A stretch of 53,190 nucleotides of DNA, taken from positions 533 to 53,722 of the forward strand of contig DDUQ01000140.1 in NCBI GenBank assembly GCA_002344885.1. The letters run 5' to 3'. The notes beneath the pieces were generated by a model. It worked only from the letters and a program-made list of their open reading frames with translations, made no database searches and was not told the origin of the DNA. The position numbers were made by a program, and so were the translations under genes. This document shows positions 1-7,707 of the stretch, piece after piece. The stretch comes from Comamonadaceae bacterium UBA2334. Lineage in GTDB: Bacteria > Pseudomonadota > Gammaproteobacteria > Burkholderiales > Burkholderiaceae_C. Positions within the stretch are counted from its first letter, which is position 1, and every line of letters starts with the position of its first letter.

Positions 1-292
1 GGGCGGCGTTGCCGAAGCCTTCGGCAAGGTCAAGCACGTGGTTGCCGGCGATCAGCAAGGGGTAGGGGACGCGGAATTCCTCATTGAACGCGCGCACCTT
101 TGCGGCCGAGTCGATGCTGATAACCGCCAAACCGGGTTGGGGCACCTGTGCAGGACGCCAGGCCACGCACAGGTCGGCGAGTTCGGTCGCGTAGCGGTGC
201 AAGAGGCCAGGGGTCAGGCTGGCCAGCAAGGCGGCGGTGGTGGAGGTGGTGGGGGAGGGGGCCGCATCGGCGGCAACAGGTTCAGCGTCCAT
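1..292 (-). CDS. Thioredoxin-fold (TlpA-like) protein, 3' end outside window
   Basis: Partial gene of 97 visible codons, starting at the ATG at 292 and running off the left edge. The N-terminus is low-complexity (Ala, Pro, Thr, Ser). The visible part then reads GLAVISIDSAAKVRAFNEEF followed by RVPYPLLIAG and ends near EGFGNA. This matches the centre of TlpA/redoxin proteins, where the resolved disulfide strand is followed by a 'vre-Fleef-vpyPll' segment. The usual WCxxC motif should lie before this segment, but only a single Cys (ADLCVAW) is seen, so a normal thiol-disulfide exchange role is doubtful. It lies 48 nt downstream of potI on the same strand and its frame opens straight after the potI stop. 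Identification rests on pattern similarity only. Confidence 0.45.
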   Translation of the reverse strand, partial: MDAEPVAADAAPSPTTSTTAALLASLTPGLLHRYATELADLCVAWRPAQVPQPGLAVISIDSAAKVRAFNEEFRVPYPLLIAGNHVLDLAEGFGNAA

Positions 293-340
293 TCGGACAA
301 GGGTAGCCGCTGGCGCGCATCCCGGTGCTGGCGCGCGGTT

Positions 341-1177
341 TTACCCCCTGATCGCTGCGGCCATTTCGCGCTCCCGCCGCCGTGTCTGCCGGGCCACCCA
401 GACGCTGTAGCCGACGATGACCACCGTGACCGTGACGATCAGCAGCGTGGCCGCTGCGTAAATGGTGGGGTTGATGCCCCGCCGCGCGTACCCGAAGATG
501 ACCTGGGGCAAGGTGTTCACACCCGGCCCGGACAGGAATTCGGAAATCACCACATCGTCAAAGCTCAGTGTGAAGCTCAGCAAGAAGGCCGCCAGGATGG
601 CTTGGAAGATGTTGGGTAGCGTCACCAGCAAAAACACCTGGTGCGGGCGGGCGCCCAGGTCCATCGCGGCTTCCTCGAGCCGCCGGTCCATCTCCAGCAG
701 GCGGCTCTGGATGACCACCATGCCATAGGCCATGCCCAGCAGCGTGTGGCCCAGGATGATGGTCAGCATGCCGCGCTGCGGCCAGCCGAACACATTCTGC
801 GCCCCCACCATCAGCAACAACAGCGACAGGCCAATGACCACCTCGGGCATCACCAGCGGCGCGTTCACCATGCCGCTGAACACGGTGCGCCCGAAAAAGC
901 TGCGGTAACGCACCAATACAAACGCGGCAAATGTGCCCAACACTGCAGACAGCACACCCGTGACCGTGGCCACCTGCAGCGACAGCCAGAAGCCCTCGAC
1001 GATCTTGGTGTCGCGCGTCAGCGCCTCGTACCAGCGCAACGAAAAGCCTGTAAAGTTCGCGTCCTGCCGGGTGCTGTTGAAGCTGAACACGATCATGAAC
1101 AGCAGCGGCAGGTACAGGAACACAAACACAAGCGCCATCCAGGCCTTGCCAAAATGCTTTTCAAGCCAGGTTTTCAT
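341..1177 (-). CDS. potI: Putrescine ABC transporter, inner-membrane permease PotI
   Basis: 278-residue polytopic membrane protein with about six hydrophobic segments, the first at residues 13-32. It carries the canonical EAA loop (EEAAMDLGARPHQVFLL, about residues 168-184) that docks on the ABC ATPase. Length and sequence fit PotI, one of the two permeases of the PotFGHI putrescine importer. It is the last pot gene of a minus-strand operon ordered potF, potG, potH, potI, which matches the E. coli order. The intergenic gap to potH is 61 nt. The putrescine degradation genes found from 15906 to 24513 in the same window support a polyamine substrate. Confidence 0.93.
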   Translation of the reverse strand: MKTWLEKHFGKAWMALVFVFLYLPLLFMIVFSFNSTRQDANFTGFSLRWYEALTRDTKIVEGFWLSLQVATVTGVLSAVLGTFAAFVLVRYRSFFGRTVFSGMVNAPLVMPEVVIGLSLLLLMVGAQNVFGWPQRGMLTIILGHTLLGMAYGMVVIQSRLLEMDRRLEEAAMDLGARPHQVFLLVTLPNIFQAILAAFLLSFTLSFDDVVISEFLSGPGVNTLPQVIFGYARRGINPTIYAAATLLIVTVTVVIVGYSVWVARQTRRREREMAAAIRG

Positions 1178-1238
1178 AAAAAATGACCTCTACCGCTTGA
1201 TTGATATGGGAAGTTTGCTATGCATTGACCGACTCGGC

Positions 1239-2207
1239 TCAATGCCTGGCCTCGTCGGTTTTGCCGGTGTAGTGGTAGTAGAAGGCCAGTGGCACCACGA
1301 TCAGGCCAATCATCACCACCGCCAGCGCCGACGCGCGCGGCCAGTTGTTGGCGGTGAACATCTCGTCCCACACCACCCGGCCGATCATGATGTTCTCGGG
1401 GCCGCCCAACAGGCTAGGGATGACGAACTCGCCCACCGACGGGATGAACACCAGCATGAACCCGGCAATGATCCCGGCCTTGGACAGCGGCACCGTGATC
1501 AGCCAGAACGCCTTGAACGGCGTGGTGCCCAGGTCGTAGGCCGCTTCCAGCAGCCGGAAGTCCATCTTCACCAGGTTGGCGTACAGCGGCAGGATCATGA
1601 ACGGCAGGTACACATAGGTCATGCCCACCAGCATGGACACGTTGGTGTAGAGCATCTGGATGGGCTCTGACGTCAGACCCACTGCCATCAGCAGCTTGTT
1701 GACCACCCCGTGGTCACCCAGGATGCCCTTCCAGGCGTACACGCGCAGCAGGAACGATGTCCAGAACGGCAGCATCACCATCATCAGCAGCGCCGGCCGC
1801 ACCGACGCGGGCGAACGCGCAATGAAGTAGGCAAACGGATAGCCGATCAGCAGGCACAGCAGCGCGGTGACGAACGCGTACCAGATGGAGCGAAAGTAAG
1901 CCTCGATGTAAAGCGTCTGGAACAGCGCAGCGTCCCACTCCGTCTTGAAAATGCTCCAGTAGTTTTCGTACTTGAGGTGCAACAGCCCGTTTTCCCACAG
2001 CGGCTTGAACGGGTGGATGCTTTCACCCATGTCCACGAAACTGATGTAGACCAGGATCAGGAACGGCAGGAAAAAGAACACCAGCAACCAGGCGAACGGC
2101 ACGCCGATGACAAACCGGCGCCCCGGCATGGCCATGAAGCCACGTTGTCTGGCTGCCCCCCGTCCGGCGGGTGGCTGGGGTGCTGAGGAGGGTTCAAGTG
2201 GGTTCAT
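1239..2207 (-). CDS. potH: Putrescine ABC transporter, inner-membrane permease PotH
   Basis: 322-residue permease with an N-terminal cytoplasmic tail, first membrane segment around residues 33-53 (VPFAWLLVFFFLPFLILVYI) and five more further on. The EAA loop reads EAAYDLGTTPFKAFWLITVP, a good match to functional type I importers. I chose the ATG at 2207 (MNPLEPSS), 11 nt after the potG stop; the open frame extends further upstream but overlaps potG. Together with PotI it should form the transmembrane channel for putrescine. The N-terminal tail of about 30 residues before the first helix is slightly long for the family. Confidence 0.93.
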   Translation of the reverse strand: MNPLEPSSAPQPPAGRGAARQRGFMAMPGRRFVIGVPFAWLLVFFFLPFLILVYISFVDMGESIHPFKPLWENGLLHLKYENYWSIFKTEWDAALFQTLYIEAYFRSIWYAFVTALLCLLIGYPFAYFIARSPASVRPALLMMVMLPFWTSFLLRVYAWKGILGDHGVVNKLLMAVGLTSEPIQMLYTNVSMLVGMTYVYLPFMILPLYANLVKMDFRLLEAAYDLGTTPFKAFWLITVPLSKAGIIAGFMLVFIPSVGEFVIPSLLGGPENIMIGRVVWDEMFTANNWPRASALAVVMIGLIVVPLAFYYHYTGKTDEARH

Positions 2208-2218
2208 GACGGGCCCTT

Positions 2219-3334
2219 TCAGTCGCGCAACACCACGGCGTCGGTGTCGTCCCACCAGAAGAACACCTCGTCTTCCCAGGTGATGTCGATCTGGTCGTGC
2301 CGCGAGCCGTTGGGCTCGGTGATCTTGACCTTGGTGCCCTGCGGCGTGACCACGATGTAGTTGTTGTACGAGCCGAAGTAGGCAATCTCCTTCACCCGAC
2401 CGCTGAACAGGTTGTGCGTGCCACGGGCCGGGCGCGCCTTGCCGATGCTGACCTTCTCGGGCCGCACCGCCACCGCCACCTTCATGCCCTCGGCACCGCT
2501 GATGCCATGGCCCACCTGTACCTCGCCGATGGCCGTTTCCACGGCGCACCGGTCAGGCTGGTCCAGAGTCATCTTGCCTTCCAGCAGGTTGACGTTGCCA
2601 ATGAAATCGGCCACGAAACGGTTGCCGGGGTACTCGTAGATTTCCTGCGGCGTGCCCACCTGCAGCACCCGCCCCTTGCTCATGATGGCAATGCGGCTGG
2701 CCATGGTCATGGCCTCTTCCTGGTCGTGCGTGACCATCACGCAGGTCACACCCACCTGCTCGATGATGTTGACCAGTTCGAACTGCGTCTGCTCGCGCAG
2801 CTTCTTGTCCAGCGCGCCCAGCGGCTCGTCCAGCAGCAGCAGTTTGGGTTTTTTGGCCAGGCTGCGCGCCAGGGCCACCCGCTGCTGCTGGCCACCGGAC
2901 AACTGGTGCGGCTTGCGCTTGGCGTACTGGCCCAGTTGCACCAGATCGAGCATGGCACCGGTGCGCTGCTGGATCTCGTCTTTCGGCAGGCCTTCGCGCT
3001 TGAGGCCGAACGCCACGTTGTCCCAGATGTTCAGGTGCGGGAACAGCGCATAGCTCTGGAACATCATGTTCACCGGGCGTTCATAGGGTGGCATCTTGCC
3101 CACATCCTGACCACCCAGCAGAATCTGGCCCGAGGTGGGGGACTCGAACCCCGCCAGCATGCGCAGCAAGGTCGACTTCCCGCAACCCGAGCTGCCCAGC
3201 AGCGCAAAAATTTCACCCTTGCCCACCGACAGCGACACTTCGTCCACGGCCAGCGCTTCATCGAAGCGTTTGACCAGTTTCACGGTTTCCAGATAGCGTT
3301 CGCGCGGCACTTTTTCAGCGGGTTTGTCGGCCAT
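2219..3334 (-). CDS. potG: Putrescine ABC transporter, ATP-binding protein PotG
   Basis: 371-residue ABC ATPase that powers putrescine uptake at the cytoplasmic face of PotHI. Walker A is GSSGCGKST (about 47-55), the Q-loop glutamine is in MMFQSYALFP (about 93), the ABC signature is LSGGQQQR (145-152) and Walker B is LLLLDEP (165-171) followed by the D-loop GALD. A C-terminal TOBE-type regulatory domain follows (about 250-371), as in the spermidine/putrescine and spermidine-like family. The gene sits between potF and potH. A strong hairpin with a U-tract lies between potF and potG and probably lowers its expression relative to the binding protein. Confidence 0.95.
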   Translation of the reverse strand: MADKPAEKVPRERYLETVKLVKRFDEALAVDEVSLSVGKGEIFALLGSSGCGKSTLLRMLAGFESPTSGQILLGGQDVGKMPPYERPVNMMFQSYALFPHLNIWDNVAFGLKREGLPKDEIQQRTGAMLDLVQLGQYAKRKPHQLSGGQQQRVALARSLAKKPKLLLLDEPLGALDKKLREQTQFELVNIIEQVGVTCVMVTHDQEEAMTMASRIAIMSKGRVLQVGTPQEIYEYPGNRFVADFIGNVNLLEGKMTLDQPDRCAVETAIGEVQVGHGISGAEGMKVAVAVRPEKVSIGKARPARGTHNLFSGRVKEIAYFGSYNNYIVVTPQGTKVKITEPNGSRHDQIDITWEDEVFFWWDDTDAVVLRD

Positions 3335-3363
3335 GGTGCGGGGTCCTCGTCAGGGAATGGGCA

Positions 3364-3403
3364 AAGAAAAAGGCTGTCCGCCTGCCTTCAGGTCGGACAG
3401 CCT
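3364..3403 (-). terminator. Intercistronic terminator/attenuator between potF and potG
   Basis: Perfect 10-bp inverted repeat, aggctgtccg at 3371-3380 and cggacagcct at 3394-3403, with an additional inner cctg/cagg pairing (3381-3384 with 3389-3392). Read on the minus strand the hairpin is followed by TTTTTCTT, the form of an intrinsic terminator. It lies inside the pot operon just after potF, so it probably works as a partial terminator or 3' stabiliser that gives more binding-protein mRNA than transporter mRNA. Confidence 0.75.
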
Positions 3404-3454
3404 CGGGCAACCTCTGTGTTCATGCAGCAAAGGTTGCGGTTGGCAGCAGCAAGC

Positions 3455-4621
3455 TCACTTGCCTTTTTTGAACGCGTTGTAAGCCGTGGCCATCGCTTCG
3501 CGGGCTTCGTTGGTGAAGCTGGACGGTGCAATCATCTTGGGCATGTAGTCGGCCGGCACGAAGATGGTCGGGTTGTCCTTGATTTCGGACTTGATCTGCT
3601 CCTTGGCCGCCAGGTTGCCGCTGTTGTAGGACATCTCGTTGGCCATGGCCGCACCGCTTTCAGGCTTCAGGAAGAAGTTGATGAAGGCGTGTGCGTTCTG
3701 CGGGTGCTTGGCGTCCTTGGTGATGGCCATGGTGTCGAAGAAGCTCAGCGCGCCGGTGGACGGCAGCAGTGCCTGAATCACGTCTTTGCTCTTGTTCTCG
3801 GCAGCGCGACCGGCAGCAATGTTGATGTCACCCGCCCAGCCGATTGCCACACAGGCCTTGCCGCCAGCGATGTCGTCGATCATGGTCGAGCTGAACAGGC
3901 GGATGTCCTTGCGCACCTTGGCCAGCATGTCGGTGGCGGCCTTGTAGTCTTCGGCGTTGTTGCTGTAGGCATCCTTGCCGATGTAGTGCAGCGCCACGGG
4001 GATGATTTCGGTCGGCGAATCCAGGTAGGCAATGCCACACGACTTCAGCTTGGACGTGTACTCGGGCTTGAACACCAGGTCCCAGGCGTTTTCAGGCATG
4101 GGGGTCTTGCCCAGGGCTTTTTCAACTTTGGTTTTGTTGATGCCCACGGTGGTGTAGCTCCAGGCCCAGGGGATCAGGTGCTTGTTGTCAGGGTCAGCCT
4201 TGGTCAGGACCTGCATCACGGCGGGGTCCAGGTTCTTCAGGTTAGGAACCTTGGCCTTGTCGAGCGGCTGGAACAGACCGCCTTCGATCTGGGGCTTGGC
4301 AAACACCGTACCTGGCACCACGATGTCATAACCCGTGTTGCCGGCCACCAGCTTGGCATTGAGGGCTTCGTTGGTTTCAAACGTGTCGTAGTTGACCTTG
4401 ATGCCGGTTTCCTTCTCGAAGGCGGCAATCATGCCCTCGGGAATGTAGTCGGGCCAGTTGTAGATGTTGAGCACCTTTTCTTCCGCTGGTGGGGGCGGTG
4501 GCGCGGCTGGGGCAGCCGCCGGTGCAGGTGCCGCAGCCGGTGCCGGTGCGGGTTCTTCCTTCTTGCCGCAGGCGGCCAGCAACACCGCCACAGCGGCCAG
4601 TGCCAAAACTTGCTTCTTCAT
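3455..4621 (-). CDS. potF: Putrescine-binding periplasmic lipoprotein PotF
   Basis: 388-residue solute-binding protein. The N-terminus has a lipoprotein signal peptide with lipobox LLAAC (Cys18), so it should be anchored to the membrane rather than freely periplasmic as in E. coli. A Pro/Ala-rich tether (residues 24-45) follows. The mature domain starts with KVLNIYNWPDYIPEGM, the hallmark of the PotD/PotF family, and continues with family motifs such as GYDIVVPG and WAWSYTTVGIN. It captures putrescine for PotGHI. It is the first gene of the pot operon; the divergent upstream region (4622-4868) carries a TACAAT element on the minus strand. Confidence 0.93.
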   Translation of the reverse strand: MKKQVLALAAVAVLLAACGKKEEPAPAPAAAPAPAAAPAAPPPPPAEEKVLNIYNWPDYIPEGMIAAFEKETGIKVNYDTFETNEALNAKLVAGNTGYDIVVPGTVFAKPQIEGGLFQPLDKAKVPNLKNLDPAVMQVLTKADPDNKHLIPWAWSYTTVGINKTKVEKALGKTPMPENAWDLVFKPEYTSKLKSCGIAYLDSPTEIIPVALHYIGKDAYSNNAEDYKAATDMLAKVRKDIRLFSSTMIDDIAGGKACVAIGWAGDINIAAGRAAENKSKDVIQALLPSTGALSFFDTMAITKDAKHPQNAHAFINFFLKPESGAAMANEMSYNSGNLAAKEQIKSEIKDNPTIFVPADYMPKMIAPSSFTNEAREAMATAYNAFKKGK

Positions 4622-4868
4622 GATGCGTCAACTCCAAACAATGTAAAAAGAGGGGTCAAACTTGGGTCATCCAGCCGACATGATGCCCCATTTGCGGTCC
4701 CATTCAACCGGTGAGGACATGGGCTGCACTGAATTCGCACAGCCACAGACCTGGCCCAGCAAGATTCAGACCCGCAAATTGTAGTCAGGCCCGTTCGCAA
4801 AGCGCGCAAAATAAGCCTTGCGTGGATTTGCAACCAGAATTGTCAGTTACACCCACATCCTCCGACCA
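4622..4868. promoter_or_regulatory. Divergent intergenic region between potF and the acetyltransferase-like gene
   Basis: This 247-nt region separates potF (minus) from the AlgJ/AlgX-like gene (plus) and should hold both promoters. On the minus strand a good -10 hexamer TACAAT is seen at 4783-4778. The best -35-like sequence TTGCGC is 20 nt upstream, which is too far for a standard sigma-70 promoter, so the assignment is weak. No clear terminator or larger repeat was seen. Confidence 0.3.
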
Positions 4869-5921
4869 ATGCAACCTACCCCAACCAAGCGCCGAAATTT
4901 GCTGCTGACTGCTGGCACCACACTTGCGCTACACGCCACCCCCCGATGGGTGACTGCCGGCTCATCCATTCTGTCCGCAACCAGCCTGCTGGCTGCTGGT
5001 ACCCAACCCGCTGCCACACAAACTGCGGCCGAAACCGTTCTGCAAGGGCCTAATGGCTGGTTGTTCGCTGGCTGGGAGAATCTGAAAGATGTCGATGTTG
5101 GCGGCATCCGCAGCAGCATCGCCTTGTTAGCCCGGGCTCAGGAGTTGTTCCAATCTGCGGGAATTCGTTTGGTGTTGGTGGTGGTCCCCATGAAGGCGGT
5201 GGTGGTACCCCACCGGCTGCCAGCGGGCATGACCTTGTCCGATGCCATCAAAGCACGTTATGGCTTGATCCAAAGCGAAATGACACAGGCGGGCCTGCTC
5301 AGCGTTGACGGTTTGACCCCGCTGCTGGACTTGGAACGGCAAAACGCCCCTGCTTTTTACAGAACCGACTACCACTGGACAAGCGCTGCTGCTGAAGCCA
5401 CCGCCGATGCTGCAGCAAGAGTGATCAAACAGCACTTGAAATTGCCACCGTCTCCTGCGGGAGGGGCTCAATTGGGAGAATGGGTAACTGAACGTCACCA
5501 CGGCGATCTGGCATCTAAATTCCTCAGCCCAAGGGCTCGCAAACTGATTGGCCGCGACGTGTTCCGTGTCAGGCTGCCGCCCGATCAAGCCTCGGGTTTG
5601 TTAGACGATGAGGCCGCGCCAGTCCATGTCATGGGCAACAGCTTTGTGCAACCCTATTGGGGATTCTCCCAGCGAATTTCAAACCAGGTACAAACCGGTG
5701 CTGCCCTCACCTGGAACGCTGGCAATGTCGGCCAGTGGGCAATCGCCCTCAAACATGCCAACGAACAGCTCAAAGGACAACGCAAGCCATCTGTGTTGGT
5801 GTGGCAAATGAATGAGGCACAAGTTCACATAGGGCCACAAACCGCCGGTTTGTTTGATGCCGCAAGCTTGATGGCCCCAGAAACCTGGGTTGAACAACTG
5901 AAACTGGCCCTGTCAACCTGA
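4869..5921 (+). CDS. AlgJ/AlgX-like SGNH-type polysaccharide O-acetyltransferase
   Basis: 350-residue protein with an N-terminal export signal containing a twin-arginine-like motif (TKRRNLLLTAG, residues 6-16). The mature part shows the AlgJ/AlgX/DltD-type hydrolase fold: GPNGWLFAGWENL near 60-72, a Asp-x-His pair in YRTDYHWTS (D167, H169) and a nucleophile motif MGNSF (Ser258). These match the catalytic Ser-His-Asp set of alginate O-acetyltransferases. The predicted role is transfer of acetyl groups to an exopolysaccharide in the periplasm. The ATG at 4869 is preferred because the signal peptide starts there; the frame is open back to 4818. The downstream gene at 6012 and the AlgF-like gene at 6989-7690 support the role. 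Substrate is not shown by sequence. Confidence 0.75.
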   Translation: MQPTPTKRRNLLLTAGTTLALHATPRWVTAGSSILSATSLLAAGTQPAATQTAAETVLQGPNGWLFAGWENLKDVDVGGIRSSIALLARAQELFQSAGIRLVLVVVPMKAVVVPHRLPAGMTLSDAIKARYGLIQSEMTQAGLLSVDGLTPLLDLERQNAPAFYRTDYHWTSAAAEATADAAARVIKQHLKLPPSPAGGAQLGEWVTERHHGDLASKFLSPRARKLIGRDVFRVRLPPDQASGLLDDEAAPVHVMGNSFVQPYWGFSQRISNQVQTGAALTWNAGNVGQWAIALKHANEQLKGQRKPSVLVWQMNEAQVHIGPQTAGLFDAASLMAPETWVEQLKLALST

Positions 5922-6011
5922 ACGATGCCCACACGAGCTGCAACCACAAAAAATGGGCCGAAGTGCTTCCCGTATACCCATGCGACCCCAGCGTCACTCG
6001 GCCACTGAAGC

Positions 6012-6986
6012 ATGTCAACAATGGAAGCCCATATCATGGGAAGGCTGCGCCTGTTCACGTTGGTCATGCTGGTCAGCGTATCGTTGTCACTGACACTGCA
6101 AACACGCTCGGTGGCTGATCGACTGATACCGCCTGTCGCAGGCATCATCTGGCAGCCACACGACCACAACTTGAATCCTCAGGGCAACTGGCATCAGTTG
6201 GGTGCTTACCAGCTCTTGGTCCAATGGACCAAGGTAGATGGTCGATCGTTTTTGCCCTGTCCAGGCACATCGGTCAGTTGCTCTCTGGCATCCGCTACAC
6301 CTGTCAACTCAATCGATCCATCAATCCCCACGCCAGATAAGACCAGTTCTTCGCTTTCGGCTCCACCGATTCCAGACTGGACGAGGATCGGTCAAGAGCC
6401 TTGGGCTCGCGAAGTGATCATGGGTCTGGTGGGTCACTTCCAAGAATCCGAAGCCAGAAAAAATGCCGTCGATTTGGCGGAAGACAGTGCCATTTCTGCC
6501 ATTGCACCACCCGGCATCAACGTTGTGGGATGGTATTTTCCCGTCGAGTTCGACCCTACCTGGGACGTGCCACCCACTGTGATCGACGCATTGGCCAAAT
6601 TGCCACGCCCGCTTTGGGTCAGCGTGTATGACAGCGCCAACGTCGGGCCCGAACAACTGGTCTGGCATCTGCAACGCTGGTTACCTCCAGACGTAGGCGT
6701 GTTCTGGCAAGACGGCGTAGGTGTTCACGCGCGTGAGTCCCGCATTTCAGTCCAGTACATTCAAGCGTTGAAAGATCACTTGGGGCCACACCGGGTGCGG
6801 GTCATCGCTGAGATTTTCAGACCGAATACTGGTGGAGGATTTCGGTCTGCCACAGTGGATGAATTGATCGATCAACTCGCAGCCTATAAAGACCTGCCCA
6901 TCTACCTTTTCGAGGGCCCTACTTACCTCACACCGGAATTGCTTTCAGCCTTGGTCTTGCAGCCCAAGGCATCGGCGTCACAGTAA
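6012..6986 (+). CDS. Exported protein, possibly YbcH/DUF4434-like glycoside hydrolase-type
   Basis: 324 residues with an N-terminal hydrophobic signal (LFTLVMLVSVSLSLTL). The body has a TIM-barrel hydrolase look: GIIWQPHDHNLN near the start, GWYFPVEFDPTW, PLWVSVYDS and GVFWQDGVGVH, acidic residues at strand ends, and IYLFEGPTYLTPE near the end. This pattern recalls the DUF4434-type proteins; the E. coli nfrBA operon carries ybcH, which I recall as such a predicted periplasmic polysaccharide hydrolase. The assignment is by pattern and context, not by a search. It starts 90 nt after the acetyltransferase-like gene and its stop is only 2 nt from the convergent stop of the AlgF-like gene. An alternative start is the ATG at 6036. 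Confidence 0.5.
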   Translation: MSTMEAHIMGRLRLFTLVMLVSVSLSLTLQTRSVADRLIPPVAGIIWQPHDHNLNPQGNWHQLGAYQLLVQWTKVDGRSFLPCPGTSVSCSLASATPVNSIDPSIPTPDKTSSSLSAPPIPDWTRIGQEPWAREVIMGLVGHFQESEARKNAVDLAEDSAISAIAPPGINVVGWYFPVEFDPTWDVPPTVIDALAKLPRPLWVSVYDSANVGPEQLVWHLQRWLPPDVGVFWQDGVGVHARESRISVQYIQALKDHLGPHRVRVIAEIFRPNTGGGFRSATVDELIDQLAAYKDLPIYLFEGPTYLTPELLSALVLQPKASASQ

Positions 6987-6988
6987 GC

Positions 6989-7690
6989 TCATGGCTTGGC
7001 CGAATAAGCCTCCGTTGCATCGATCTGACCGCTCAGCAGCGGACCGCGCGCCGTACCGTACACGAACACACTGAAACGGTCCCCGGCCTGCAGCGATGGC
7101 AAAACGTACGGTGCCGATGCCACCGCGCCACATTGGGCAATCAAGCTGGCCTTGACCGGATTGATCGCCCGGGCCTTGCTCTGCCAAACCGGGAGACCTT
7201 CAACGACATTGGCACCTTCCGCCGTTTTCAACGTAACCTGGCAATCTGGCACCAGGTTGGTAATTCGCAGCACCACCTTCAGGGCATTGGCAGGTGGCGA
7301 TTCATCAACGATCACCACTACATCTGGCCCACTGGCTGACACCACCCAGGTCGCATAACTGGCCGACATGTTGATTTTGTCCACTGACATGGGTTTGCCA
7401 TTTACCGACAACTCCGGCCGCTTGGCAGGATCCATCACCCTGTAAGCCGTAGCCAGGTTACCCGCCAGCGGCAATGCTGTCGGCTTGCCACCGGTCCAAG
7501 CGACTTGAACCGGAGTAGCAGGATTGAGCAAGCGTACAAAAACAGATCCGGCAGGCGGCTGCTCTGCATACAACCCGGCCAAACCGCCGGCCGCACTCAC
7601 CCCACCCCCCCCAAAACCAATCCAAAGACCCAGTGCCCCGACCACTGACCTGACCGCACACCGTTGCTTGAAACGTCCATCACGAAACAT
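6989..7690 (-). CDS. AlgF-like periplasmic polysaccharide-acetylation protein
   Basis: 233 residues with a signal peptide and a mature start GLYAEQPPAGSVFVRLLNPA, very like AlgF ('lYdp-pPadsaFVRvlN'). The rest is beta-rich and suggests two small sandwich domains, ending with YVLPSLQAGDRFSVFVYG. AlgF helps AlgJ/AlgX-type enzymes acetylate alginate in the periplasm, and an AlgJ/AlgX-like gene lies 1 kb away on the opposite strand. It is the last gene of the minus-strand polysaccharide operon. I prefer the ATG at 7690 because AAGGAG lies 7 nt upstream; an ATG at 7708 overlaps the stop codon of the preceding gene (TGATG) and is possible. Confidence 0.65.
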   Translation of the reverse strand: MFRDGRFKQRCAVRSVVGALGLWIGFGGGGVSAAGGLAGLYAEQPPAGSVFVRLLNPATPVQVAWTGGKPTALPLAGNLATAYRVMDPAKRPELSVNGKPMSVDKINMSASYATWVVSASGPDVVVIVDESPPANALKVVLRITNLVPDCQVTLKTAEGANVVEGLPVWQSKARAINPVKASLIAQCGAVASAPYVLPSLQAGDRFSVFVYGTARGPLLSGQIDATEAYSAKP

Positions 7691-7707
7691 TGTTTGCTCC
7701 TTCTTCA

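Noticed and set aside
230..262. G-rich tract resembling a G-quadruplex
   Set aside because: It is the complement of a Pro/Thr/Ser-coding stretch in the TlpA-like gene; low complexity explains it.
2297..4714. 805-codon open frame on the plus strand
   Set aside because: It lies antisense to potG and potF, which have clear family motifs. It arises from high GC content and has no recognisable domain.
4869..5921. DltD (teichoic acid alanylation)
   Set aside because: Fold is related, but the TDYHWT motif, the AlgF-like neighbour and a Gram-negative background favour an AlgJ/AlgX-type enzyme.
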